From the NCBI GenBank assembly GCA_002299965.1, contig DBOM01000085.1, forward strand, positions 1 to 15,067: DNA of 15,067 nt. Reading direction: 5' to 3'. Source of the stretch: Caldiserica bacterium UBA646. GTDB lineage: Bacteria; Caldisericota; Caldisericia; Caldisericales; Caldisericaceae. Each line of letters begins with the position of its first letter. Position 1 is the stretch's first letter. The position numbers and the translations under genes were made by a program. The notes beneath the pieces are model-generated. The model had not been told where the DNA came from, searched no databases, and was given only the letters and a program-made list of their open reading frames with translations. Positions 6,296 through 13,637 of the stretch are shown here, in pieces.

Positions 6296-8881
6296 TTACA
6301 AGTTCTCCTTAAGATCTTTCGCACTTATACGTACAGTGCCACTTCCCTGCGCCAAACGTTCGTTTCCTCCTCCTCTTCCATTGAGAAGCGGAGATACCTT
6401 ATTAAAAATTTCAATGCTTGAAACATTTTCTTCCGCTAACTTCCCTACGAGCAGAAGAACCTTATCAGCTTCAACAGAACTAAACAGCACGACTCCCCCC
6501 TTCAACTTTTTCTTTGCCATATCCAGCGCCTTGCGCAATTCTGCAAATGAAACCGAATGAAACTCTTTAAAGTAAAAAGGAATACCGTCTTTTTCTGTAA
6601 TTAAAATAATATCATCCAATGCTGATTCAATGCCCTTTAATTTAAATTGGTGTAATTCACGCTTCAGTTCTTTGTTTTCAGCAAAAATTTCTTCCATACG
6701 ATCTGGAACGGATTTTTCATCTACTGATAAAATTTTTGCTATTTTTTTAAGGATTCTTCCTTTTTCCAATATCGCCTGATAAGCTTTTTTGCCTGAAAGC
6801 CCCTCTATTCTTTTTATGCCAGACGCAACACTCCTAAAAGACGTAAGCACAACACAGTGAATTTCGCCTGTATCAGATACATGTGTTCCCCCGCAAAATT
6901 CTTTGCTTACACCGGCTATGTCGACGACTCTTACAGTATCTCCATACTTATCGCCAAAAAATGCAAGAGCGCCAGATTTATTTGCTTCGTCAAGTGTCAT
7001 TTCTTTAACACAAACAGGAATCCCATTCATTATAATGTCGTTTATTTCTCTTTCAATTTTACCAAACATTTCATCGTCCATCTTGCCTGTGAAATTAAAG
7101 TCAAAACGAAATTCATCAGGATAAACAGCAGAACCTTGCTGTCCAATATTTTCTCCGAAAAACCGCCTCAGCACCCCCTGTAATATATGCACAGATGTAT
7201 GTGCCCGCATGATTGCATGCCTCCTCTCCGAATCGACAGATGCTTCCGCTGTATCTCCCACTTTAATAAACCCGTTCTTTACCTTGCCTGTATGCATTAT
7301 CAAACCACTAATTGGAGTTTCAGTATCTTCAACTATAAATGTAAACTTTTCACTTTTTATAATTCCTTTATCTCCTGCCTGCCCGCCCTTTTCGGCATAA
7401 AAAGACGTTTCATCAAGCATAACAGAAACTTCCTCCCCTTCTGATGCCGAATTAACCAAATCCCCGTTCTTTAAAATACCTTTTACTTTAACTTTTGACG
7501 AAAGGACGTCAAAGCCAATAAAATCAGTCACTCCTATCTCTTCTTTTACCTTAACAAGATTGACTCTCTTCGTAAAACTCTTTCCCCCGCTAAACGCTTT
7601 TCTTGCCCTTTCTCTCTGCTCCTCAAGGTATTCATCAAATTTCTCGTTATTAAAGTTAAGATTATGCTCTTTAAGCAATAATTTAGTAAGCTCTATTGGA
7701 AAGCCAAGCGTATCATACAGGTAAAATGCAGCATCTGCAGAAAACTCTTTCCCACCTGATGCTTCTATCTTCTTATGCTGGTCTTTAAAATATTCAAACC
7801 CTGCATTTAATGTCAGGTTAAACCGCTCTTCTTCGCTTTTTACATTAGAAATTATTTTATCTTTGTTTTCACCCAGTTCCGGGTAAAATGTGTTAAGAGA
7901 ATCCACAACAACAGGAACAATACGGTGAAGAAACAATTCCTCGAGATCTAATTCCCTTCCAAAAAGTGCACTCCTTCGTATCAGCCTTCTCAACACATAT
8001 CCTCTTTTTTCGTTGCTAGGAACCAGTCCCTCGGCAATAAGAAAAGAAATGGCTCTTATATGATCGGCTATGACACGGAAAGAACGGTCCTTTTTTTCAT
8101 CAATTCCATACTTTTCTCTACTTATATCTTCAATTTTTTTTATGATAGGCAAAAAAAGATCTGTTTCAAAATCTGTCTCAACTCCCTCTATAATGCTTGT
8201 AATCCTCTCAAACCCCATGCCAGTATCAATGTTTCGTTTCGGCAATGGCTTAAATTCCCCGTTAGCCTGCCTGTCAAATTGAGTAAAAACAAGATTCCAA
8301 AATTCTAAAAATCTCTCCCCGTCATCTCCGGGAAGCTGCTTTTCTTCCCCGGGCTTTCTTATCCCCCTGTCAAAATAAATTTCAGAGCAAGGGCCACAAG
8401 GCCCGACAGTACCCATCTTCCAGAAATTATCTTCTTCGCCAAGTAAAATAATCTTTTCAGAAGCAATACCTACTTTTCCCCAGATTTCCTTTGACTCTAA
8501 ATCATCCTTGTATACTGAAATCCATAAACGATCTTTCGGTAAATTTAACACTTCTGTCACATACTGATACGCCCAGGGGATTGCTTCTTCTTTAAAATAA
8601 TCACCTATGGAAAAATTACCAAGCATTTCAAAAAATGTATGGTGTCGTGTTGTATGCCCCACATTATCTATGTCGTTTGTTCTCAGACATTTTTGCACTG
8701 TTACTATGCGTTTGCTTGGCGGTTCTTCCTCGCCAAGATAATAAGCTTTCAAGGGAACCATTCCCGCTGAAGTAAACAAAAGCGTTGGGTCCTGAGGAAT
8801 AAGTGATGAACTTTTTAATCTCAAATGGTCTTTATTTTCAAAAAAACCAAGAAAATTTTCCCTTATATCTTTGCTTTCCAC
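6296..8881 (-). CDS. alaS: Alanyl-tRNA synthetase
   Basis: Class II synthetase that charges tRNA-Ala and hydrolyses mis-charged Ser/Gly-tRNA. I place the start at GTG 8881 (861 aa; the E. coli enzyme is 876) because AGAAGGTGA lies just before it and the protein then begins ESKDIRENFLGFF, the standard N-terminus; the frame continues upstream for 64 codons but that tract has no family character and contains the promoter. Seen: catalytic-domain motif HTTRHHTFFEMLGNF (76-90), DTGMGFERI (219-227), editing-site HTSVH (His561, His565) with Cys663 and His667 of CGGTH, and a C-Ala/DHHA1 end with GRGGGNERLAQGSG. It is the first gene of the long operon. The leader is only about 19 nt, so no T-box fits. 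Confidence 0.97.
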   Translation of the reverse strand: MESKDIRENFLGFFENKDHLRLKSSSLIPQDPTLLFTSAGMVPLKAYYLGEEEPPSKRIVTVQKCLRTNDIDNVGHTTRHHTFFEMLGNFSIGDYFKEEAIPWAYQYVTEVLNLPKDRLWISVYKDDLESKEIWGKVGIASEKIILLGEEDNFWKMGTVGPCGPCSEIYFDRGIRKPGEEKQLPGDDGERFLEFWNLVFTQFDRQANGEFKPLPKRNIDTGMGFERITSIIEGVETDFETDLFLPIIKKIEDISREKYGIDEKKDRSFRVIADHIRAISFLIAEGLVPSNEKRGYVLRRLIRRSALFGRELDLEELFLHRIVPVVVDSLNTFYPELGENKDKIISNVKSEEERFNLTLNAGFEYFKDQHKKIEASGGKEFSADAAFYLYDTLGFPIELTKLLLKEHNLNFNNEKFDEYLEEQRERARKAFSGGKSFTKRVNLVKVKEEIGVTDFIGFDVLSSKVKVKGILKNGDLVNSASEGEEVSVMLDETSFYAEKGGQAGDKGIIKSEKFTFIVEDTETPISGLIMHTGKVKNGFIKVGDTAEASVDSERRHAIMRAHTSVHILQGVLRRFFGENIGQQGSAVYPDEFRFDFNFTGKMDDEMFGKIEREINDIIMNGIPVCVKEMTLDEANKSGALAFFGDKYGDTVRVVDIAGVSKEFCGGTHVSDTGEIHCVVLTSFRSVASGIKRIEGLSGKKAYQAILEKGRILKKIAKILSVDEKSVPDRMEEIFAENKELKRELHQFKLKGIESALDDIILITEKDGIPFYFKEFHSVSFAELRKALDMAKKKLKGGVVLFSSVEADKVLLLVGKLAEENVSSIEIFNKVSPLLNGRGGGNERLAQGSGTVRISAKDLKENL

Positions 8882-8906
8882 ATTTTCACCTTCTTTCTTT
8901 TGTTGA

Positions 8907-8934
8907 ATTTTACATTGAGTTAAAATTTTGTCAA
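8907..8934 (-). promoter_or_regulatory. Sigma-A promoter of the alaS operon
   Basis: TTGACA (8934-8929), 16-bp spacer, TAAAAT (8912-8907) on the minus strand. The start of transcription is expected near 8900, leaving about 19 nt before the GTG of alaS. Its -35 is 14 bp from the -35 of the divergent scfA promoter. Confidence 0.75.
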
Positions 8935-8948
8935 CATTATAAAGGTAC

Positions 8949-8977
8949 TTGCCAAAGTATCCAATTTGAATTATAAT
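8949..8977 (+). promoter_or_regulatory. Sigma-A promoter of scfA-scfB
   Basis: TTGCCA (8949-8954), 17-bp spacer, consensus TATAAT (8972-8977). Transcription is expected near 8984, giving a leader of about 15 nt with GGAGGT at 8988-8993 and ATG at 8999. It is back-to-back with the alaS promoter, so supercoiling or a shared regulator could link them. Confidence 0.8.
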
Positions 8978-8998
8978 TAAACAAAATGGAGGTAGTAA

Positions 8999-9163
8999 AT
9001 GAAACATATAAAAGTAGTTGTTAAAAAACCTTTCTGGAATATTGATAAAAAACACGATTGCAGAGAATGCCAAACACCCTGCAAATCAGCGTGCAAGACA
9101 AGCGTAACAATAGGCAATCAAGTTTGCGAAATCAAAAAGCCGATAAAGAGATGGATCTGGTAG
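8999..9163 (+). CDS. scfA: SCIFF-type ranthipeptide precursor, five-Cys variant
   Basis: A 54-residue ribosomal peptide with the SCIFF signature: MKHIK leader start, then CRECQTPCKSACKTS (21-35) and GNQVCE (39-44). Cysteines are at 21, 24, 28, 32 and 43. The usual sixth cysteine, in KTSC, is Val36 here. Cys32 and Thr37, which match the thioether donor and acceptor reported for Clostridium thermocellum CteA (from memory), are kept. Canonical members stop just after the CE; this one adds a tail of ten residues, cationic and Trp-rich (IKKPIKRWIW). A consensus GGAGGT ribosome site and its own promoter precede it, and the maturase starts four bases after the stop. No peptidase or exporter gene is adjacent. 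Classification is firm; the role, possibly signalling, is inference. Confidence 0.93.
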   Translation: MKHIKVVVKKPFWNIDKKHDCRECQTPCKSACKTSVTIGNQVCEIKKPIKRWIW

Positions 9164-9167
9164 TCTG

Positions 9168-10568
9168 ATGCATGATGCTTTTTGCAAAGAAAATGTCCAC
9201 ACGTTTATATTCAACGAAAAACATTTTGCAATTGATGTTAATACAGGTTCTTTGTTTGCGCTTGACGAAATATCGTATAAATTCATCAACGCGCTCATCA
9301 AAAAACAGTCATTTGATTTAGCCGAAAAAATACTTTTCAGAGAATACGGAAAAGAAGCTTCAAACACAAGGAAAGAGATCGAGCAACTCATAGAAGAAAG
9401 TTTGCTCTTTTCCCCTTTGCCGGAATACTTTAAATCTGAGCTTTCCCTCAAATCTCTCTGCCTGAACATCGCTCACGCATGTAACTTTGCCTGTAAATAT
9501 TGCTTTGCAAAGCAAGGAAATTACGGCAATAAAAATGCCTTAATGAGTTGGGATGTTGCAAAAAAATCCATTGACTTCCTTTACAAGTACTCGGAGGGAA
9601 GACAGCATTTAGAGGTAGATTTCTTTGGCGGAGAACCACTGCTTGCTTTTACCGTTATCAAAAAAACAGTCCAGTATGCAAAAGAAACATATCCGGATAA
9701 AAAATGGCGTTTTACGATCACAACAAACGGCTCTCTTATCACAGAAGAGATAGAAAAATTTCTGTACGATAACGACATAAGCATAGTGTTAAGTTTAGAT
9801 GGACAAAAAGAAACAAATGACAAATTCAGGATATTGCCAGATGGAAATGGCACATTTGACCTTATTTATCCAAAAATAAAAATTGTCACAGAGCATAGAA
9901 AAACCTCAACAGGATATTATGTGAGAGGCACATACACAAAAAAAACGCCACACATTGCAAAAACAGCAATGGATTTACATAACCTGGGTTTTGATTTTAT
10001 TTCGCTTGAGCCAGTAATAACAAAAGATAAAGAGATAGGCTTCTCTGAAAAAGATTTACCCAGTTTAAAAAATGAATATGAAAAACTTTCTAAACAATAC
10101 ATAGAATCACAGAAAGAAAAAGAATGGCACTTTTTCCACTTTAACATAGACATGGAAGCAGGCCCGTGCATACAAAAGAGAATCCATGGGTGCGGTGCAG
10201 GCATAGAATACCTTGCCGTTTCTCCAGATGGAAGCATATACCCCTGCCACCAATTTGATGGAGTAAATGAAATGAAATTAGGAGATATATACAATGGGAT
10301 TTTAAATAAAACAGTTGAAGAAAAATTTAAAAATGCAAACTTCTTATTTAATAAAGAAGAGTGTGCACATTGCTGGGCACGTTTCTACTGTTCTGGTGGA
10401 TGCCTTGCAAATAATTATAATATAAACGGAAATATATTTAAATCCTATAAAATAGGATGCGAGCTTCAGAAAATGCGTATAGAGGCAGCACTTTTTGTCC
10501 AATCAAAACTAAAGGAAATGAATATAAATTACCACTCGTCAGTAACAGATTCCCAAGAAATAAAATAG
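9168..10568 (+). CDS. scfB: SCIFF maturase, radical SAM/SPASM thioether-forming enzyme
   Basis: Oxygen-sensitive radical SAM enzyme that crosslinks a Cys thiol to a backbone or side-chain carbon of the SCIFF precursor. At 466 aa it matches the family. The N-terminal ~85 residues (VHTFIF...AIDVNTGSLFALDEIS) look like the peptide-binding RRE. The radical SAM core has CNFACKYC (Cys105, 109, 112) and FFGGEP (152-157). The SPASM end carries eight conserved-position cysteines (334, 342, 360, 399, 402, 408, 412, 431), including the marker SPDGSIYPCHQF, consistent with two auxiliary Fe-S clusters. The start ATG 9168 is the first in frame after TAA at 9144; its ribosome site is weak, so translation is probably coupled to scfA. 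It ends 17 bp from convergent rseC with no clear terminator. Confidence 0.96.
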   Translation: MHDAFCKENVHTFIFNEKHFAIDVNTGSLFALDEISYKFINALIKKQSFDLAEKILFREYGKEASNTRKEIEQLIEESLLFSPLPEYFKSELSLKSLCLNIAHACNFACKYCFAKQGNYGNKNALMSWDVAKKSIDFLYKYSEGRQHLEVDFFGGEPLLAFTVIKKTVQYAKETYPDKKWRFTITTNGSLITEEIEKFLYDNDISIVLSLDGQKETNDKFRILPDGNGTFDLIYPKIKIVTEHRKTSTGYYVRGTYTKKTPHIAKTAMDLHNLGFDFISLEPVITKDKEIGFSEKDLPSLKNEYEKLSKQYIESQKEKEWHFFHFNIDMEAGPCIQKRIHGCGAGIEYLAVSPDGSIYPCHQFDGVNEMKLGDIYNGILNKTVEEKFKNANFLFNKEECAHCWARFYCSGGCLANNYNINGNIFKSYKIGCELQKMRIEAALFVQSKLKEMNINYHSSVTDSQEIK

Positions 10569-10585
10569 CAATAAACTACGTTTGA

Positions 10586-11062
10586 TCAACACGAATTGTT
10601 AATACGCGAAGCATCTTTGCCCTTCAAGAGAATTTCTGTTATGTAAGAATGCCCTTTTTGTTCTCTGTCTTTCTTTCTTACAACAAGCATCCCTATTCCG
10701 AGGAATATGGTTGATACAACAACAGACAGCGCATTTTCCAACCTTCCAAGTTTAAAACCAAAACTTTTTTCTAAGGTAATGCCTAAAATAACGCCAACAG
10801 TGAAAAACAAAAATGGTATCATATATATAATAAAAGCTCCGTTAAGAACATCTGATTCATTTAGTTCAAATACCACAAGATCTCCTTCCTTTGCACCAAT
10901 ATCGTTTTTTACAATAATCGTAGCTTTATTATTTTCCCAGAGAGAAGATGATCCGCAGCTTTTTTCTCCTGCACAACCGCCGCACTCGCCCCCTGCTGCC
11001 GCTCTTATCTCAGCAAATTTGCCTTCTACGTCTACGCGCTTAACTATCCCCACTTCTCGCAT
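10586..11062 (-). CDS. rseC: RseC/MucC-family membrane protein
   Basis: A 158-residue protein with an N-terminal soluble part carrying CGGCAGEKSCG (Cys27, Cys30, Cys36), two transmembrane helices (about 73-96 and 110-128) and a basic cytoplasmic stretch. This is the RseC_MucC pattern, linked to SoxR reduction and redox/electron-transport assembly in other bacteria. The three cysteines could hold an Fe-S cluster or be redox active; that is inference. The ATG at 11062 has GGAG seven bases upstream and overlaps moaE by 23 bp. Grouping with molybdopterin synthase genes is unusual and may mean a role in maturing a molybdoenzyme or its electron carrier. Confidence 0.8.
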   Translation of the reverse strand: MREVGIVKRVDVEGKFAEIRAAAGGECGGCAGEKSCGSSSLWENNKATIIVKNDIGAKEGDLVVFELNESDVLNGAFIIYMIPFLFFTVGVILGITLEKSFGFKLGRLENALSVVVSTIFLGIGMLVVRKKDREQKGHSYITEILLKGKDASRINNSC

Positions 11063-11435
11063 ACTTAATCTCCTTCCAGATCGGCACTTTTTCCTTTACC
11101 TTATCCACGACCATGCTGCATACTTTAAAACCTTCTTCTCTGTGGGCAGAAGAAATACCAACAAACAAAGAAATTTCTTGTAGCGGAACCTCCCCTATCC
11201 TATGAATAATAATTACTTCTTTTATGCCGCTAATATCCAGTGCTTCCTGTTCAATCTTTTTCATTTCACTCAACGCCATTGTTTCGTAAACAGTATAATT
11301 GATTGATGTGACATCTCCGTCTTCGGTGCTTTTCCTCGGCTCGCCCAAAAAGGTAACAATAGCACCTGCATCATCTTTTTTTAACAGTTCTACATAATGG
11401 AGCATATCAATCTTTTCTTTTAGTATTTTTATCAT
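11040..11435 (-). CDS. moaE: Molybdopterin synthase catalytic (large) subunit MoaE
   Basis: Transfers sulfur from MoaD thiocarboxylate to precursor Z/cPMP to form molybdopterin. At 131 aa it is near the usual length (about 140-150). Conserved blocks: AGAIVTFLGEPR (23-34, Arg34), YTVYETMA, HRIGEVPL, SSAHRE, and the C-terminal KEKVPIWKE with Lys114 and Lys121 matching the catalytic lysines of E. coli MoaE (Lys119, Lys126). The start directly abuts the moaD stop (TAAATG), and the moaD Gly codons supply its ribosome site. Confidence 0.93.
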   Translation of the reverse strand: MIKILKEKIDMLHYVELLKKDDAGAIVTFLGEPRKSTEDGDVTSINYTVYETMALSEMKKIEQEALDISGIKEVIIIHRIGEVPLQEISLFVGISSAHREEGFKVCSMVVDKVKEKVPIWKEIKYARSGDS

Positions 11436-11678
11436 TTACCCACCCCCTACAGGCGGTATCACGGCCAGCACATCCCCGTCTTTTAACACAGCATCTTCCG
11501 TTACATATTTTTCATTAACAGCAAATACAACACTATTAAACGATGCTTCAAGGGAAGGATATTTTTCCAAAAGTTCTTTTTTTATATCCAGAACCGTTTT
11601 CCCGGTAAAGTCCAGATCAACTTCACCTTTTTCAACAATCTTCTTTGCTCCTGCAAAAAATAATACTTTTACCATCAT
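11436..11678 (-). CDS. moaD: Molybdopterin synthase sulfur-carrier subunit MoaD
   Basis: Ubiquitin-fold sulfur carrier of 80 aa ending in PPVGGG, the C-terminal Gly-Gly that becomes the thiocarboxylate and inserts into MoaE. The Gly codons GGGGGTGGG also form the ribosome site of moaE. The gene starts with two consecutive ATGs at 11678 and 11675. No Shine-Dalgarno precedes it; instead a TATAAT lies six bases upstream, so the mRNA probably starts at the first ATG (leaderless). No Moco riboswitch is visible. Confidence 0.92.
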   Translation of the reverse strand: MMVKVLFFAGAKKIVEKGEVDLDFTGKTVLDIKKELLEKYPSLEASFNSVVFAVNEKYVTEDAVLKDGDVLAVIPPVGGG

Positions 11679-11684
11679 GGTTTG

Positions 11685-11712
11685 ATTATATTTAAAAACA
11701 GATTTTCCACAA
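11685..11712 (-). promoter_or_regulatory. Candidate leaderless promoter of moaD-moaE-rseC
   Basis: TTGTGG (11712-11707), 16-bp spacer, consensus TATAAT (11690-11685) on the minus strand. Transcription would begin about seven bases on, at the A of the moaD ATG. The 147-bp gap to the protease gene shows no convincing terminator, so read-through from that gene is also possible. Confidence 0.6.
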
Positions 11713-11825
11713 CCAACTGATAAAACTAATGGTTAAGAAAATAATGATGGATTCAGGGTTAAATAAATGATGAGAAAATAAAGAAATGCTTGACTATAAG
11801 TTTAAAGACGATACAGCGTTATATG

Positions 11826-13565
11826 TTAGTCTCCAAGTATAGAGAAATCAACAGTGATAGTTAAATATGAATCGCAATCACTAATGTTACTTATTTTTAG
11901 ATAGGTAGGCGTGCCATCATACAGGTTGCTATTTGGTAATGTATCCATAGAGAATACTCTATTGTCAGTTGAGCCCGGGAAAGGATCCCCGTCATCTCCG
12001 TAATCCTTTTTTAGTTCAAGATCCCACAAACCATCTGCCTGCACTAAAGCAACTTTGTAATGCCCCTCGTTTGGAGTTTCATCAAACGGAGACCAAGCAT
12101 AACTATTTGAAGTTGCAGATTCATCAATATGATATATTAAAATTCCTGCCCCAGGCAACTTCGAATCAAAACCTATTTGCTGCCTGTTTTCTATAAGGAA
12201 GTATTCATCTGGGTTTGATTCCAAAACATATTTATAGATTTTACCTTCCTCAAGCTCAACAGCAGGAATGGAAACAGATTTTAAATCCCCGGTAATAATA
12301 GTCGGCTCAATCCATCCAAATTTTATCTTATGCCATGCATCGAAATGTGAAGGAGTATCTCCTGACCGCTTTGTCGCTCCCCATACTCCATTTGCCATAA
12401 TACTCCATTTGCCAAGGCCATTGGATTTTTCTCCATCATATTTAAAATAAGATAATCCATCCAGATCATAAAGGTCAATTGCGCCGAGTATATGCCCAAA
12501 TTCATGACAGAATGGCCCAATTGTTGCATCCCCTGGTTCATATCTATACTCGGGGAGTACGTCGTAGTCACAAATTATTTTCCCGTCTCTTTTCTCGGCT
12601 GCAATTGACCACATATGGGGGTATATTTTATCTGGATATTGAGAGCTTGCCTGTCTGCCAGCATAAATAATAAAAATTCCATCTACAACTCCGTCGCCGT
12701 CGCCATCGTGCTCTGAGAAATCTACAACAGGGTCGATTATATCAATAATATCCTCAACCAACTTTTGTGTGTTGTGCGGGTATGTGCCCATCCCATTGGA
12801 TGACCCTACATAGTATGAATATGGTTCTGGCGCTGTAAACCATTGGGTATCTGAACTGGAATTTGCATAAGCCGTACCTCTTACTTCGAGTTTGCCTAAA
12901 GAATTTTCCAGATAATAATCATACAAGCTTTTAGTTCTTTCGCCAAAAAGAAGATTTTGATAAAAAGTAGGAGTTGAGACACTATAACTTGCAGCTGAAT
13001 CGCTGAAATCTACAAGAATAACAATTGGTTTAAGAACGCTAACTCGAGGCGGCATCTTAACCAACTCTTTAGCCGAAACGGATTGTACCGCAGATTTTTT
13101 GTTTTCAACCGGAATGATAACTTTTATTTCTGAATTATCATAAGCTGTTGCATTCTCTTCTGATAATGAGAACGATATTTCATTTTGTCCTGATTTTAAA
13201 GAAAGAAGCTCGTATTTATAAACTCTACCAAAATCCAGAGGTTTATAATCAGCTGCTTCCGTATCCGGTAAATTTAGAGTTTTTTGAGATATTATTTCAA
13301 ATGCCTGACTATTTAAATTAATATTTACTGAATCACTTCGATTGTAAGTTCTTAAGGAAACAAAAATCTTATCATCAAGTTTTATTGGTTTAAAAACAAT
13401 TGTTCCTTCAGATTCATTGGCATCGATATAGATATAGTGAGTTTCACTTTTATAATTAGTTGAAAACACACTAAATAAGCTTAGCGGAGTAATCATAACA
13501 ACAAATATGATTATTATTCCGCTTACTATTGCTTTTCGTCTCGATAACCAGGCTACTTTTTTCAT
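11826..13565 (-). CDS. Secreted M6-family zinc metalloprotease (immune inhibitor A-like)
   Basis: Extracellular metalloendopeptidase, 579 aa. The N-terminus is a signal peptide or membrane anchor (basic MKKVAWLSRRK then about 22 hydrophobic residues to ~35). About 130 residues of likely propeptide follow. The M6 domain begins near RVSVLKPIVILVDFSD (174-189) and carries HEFGHILGAID (354-364; the HExxHxxGxxD zinc motif with Glu355 catalytic) and WSIMANG with a Met-turn Met390. Asp/Gly-rich loops (DGDGDGVVDG, 287-296; DDGDPFPGS) suggest calcium binding. The C-terminal ~80 residues look like a beta-rich end. Expression is placed under a leader with two c-di-GMP-II riboswitches, suggesting a substrate on the cell surface, such as adhesins or the SLH protein next door; the substrate is unknown. 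Confidence 0.93.
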   Translation of the reverse strand: MKKVAWLSRRKAIVSGIIIIFVVMITPLSLFSVFSTNYKSETHYIYIDANESEGTIVFKPIKLDDKIFVSLRTYNRSDSVNINLNSQAFEIISQKTLNLPDTEAADYKPLDFGRVYKYELLSLKSGQNEISFSLSEENATAYDNSEIKVIIPVENKKSAVQSVSAKELVKMPPRVSVLKPIVILVDFSDSAASYSVSTPTFYQNLLFGERTKSLYDYYLENSLGKLEVRGTAYANSSSDTQWFTAPEPYSYYVGSSNGMGTYPHNTQKLVEDIIDIIDPVVDFSEHDGDGDGVVDGIFIIYAGRQASSQYPDKIYPHMWSIAAEKRDGKIICDYDVLPEYRYEPGDATIGPFCHEFGHILGAIDLYDLDGLSYFKYDGEKSNGLGKWSIMANGVWGATKRSGDTPSHFDAWHKIKFGWIEPTIITGDLKSVSIPAVELEEGKIYKYVLESNPDEYFLIENRQQIGFDSKLPGAGILIYHIDESATSNSYAWSPFDETPNEGHYKVALVQADGLWDLELKKDYGDDGDPFPGSTDNRVFSMDTLPNSNLYDGTPTYLKISNISDCDSYLTITVDFSILGD

Positions 13566-13627
13566 CTCTCTCCCAATTTGGGCTCCAAAATTTCTGGCGT
13601 GCAGCAGCTTTTATGTTTGAGAGAGAT
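13564..13627 (-). promoter_or_regulatory. Complementary block over the protease Shine-Dalgarno and start
   Basis: In the mRNA, AUCUCUCUC (13627-13619), shortly after the U-run of the proximal riboswitch, is perfectly complementary over 9 nt to GAGAGAGAU (13572-13564), which holds part of the Shine-Dalgarno (GGGAGAGAG) and the AU of the start codon. Between them TTTGGAGCCCAAA can form a small hairpin. This could hide the start site when pairing is allowed. The sequence match is seen; the regulatory role is inference. Confidence 0.4.
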
Positions 13628-13637
13628 TTGGCAAAAT

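Noticed and set aside
8882..8998. T-box leader for alaS
   Set aside because: The predicted transcript leader is about 19 nt, far too short for a T-box, and no terminator hairpin is present.
8882..9073. 64-codon upstream extension of the alaS frame
   Set aside because: It precedes a GTG with a good ribosome site and the standard AlaS N-terminus, contains the alaS promoter and overlaps scfA in antisense.
9086..9469. 127-codon minus-strand frame opposite scfA and the start of scfB
   Set aside because: It is the shadow of two clearly recognised plus-strand genes and has no family resemblance or ribosome site I can support.
10707..11183. 158-codon plus-strand frame opposite rseC and moaE
   Set aside because: Both minus-strand genes have conserved motifs; the opposite product is Ser/Pro-rich low-information sequence typical of a shadow.
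11679..11825. Moco or tungsten cofactor riboswitch upstream of moaD
   Set aside because: The 147-bp gap lacks conserved Moco aptamer elements, and the promoter lies almost on the start codon.
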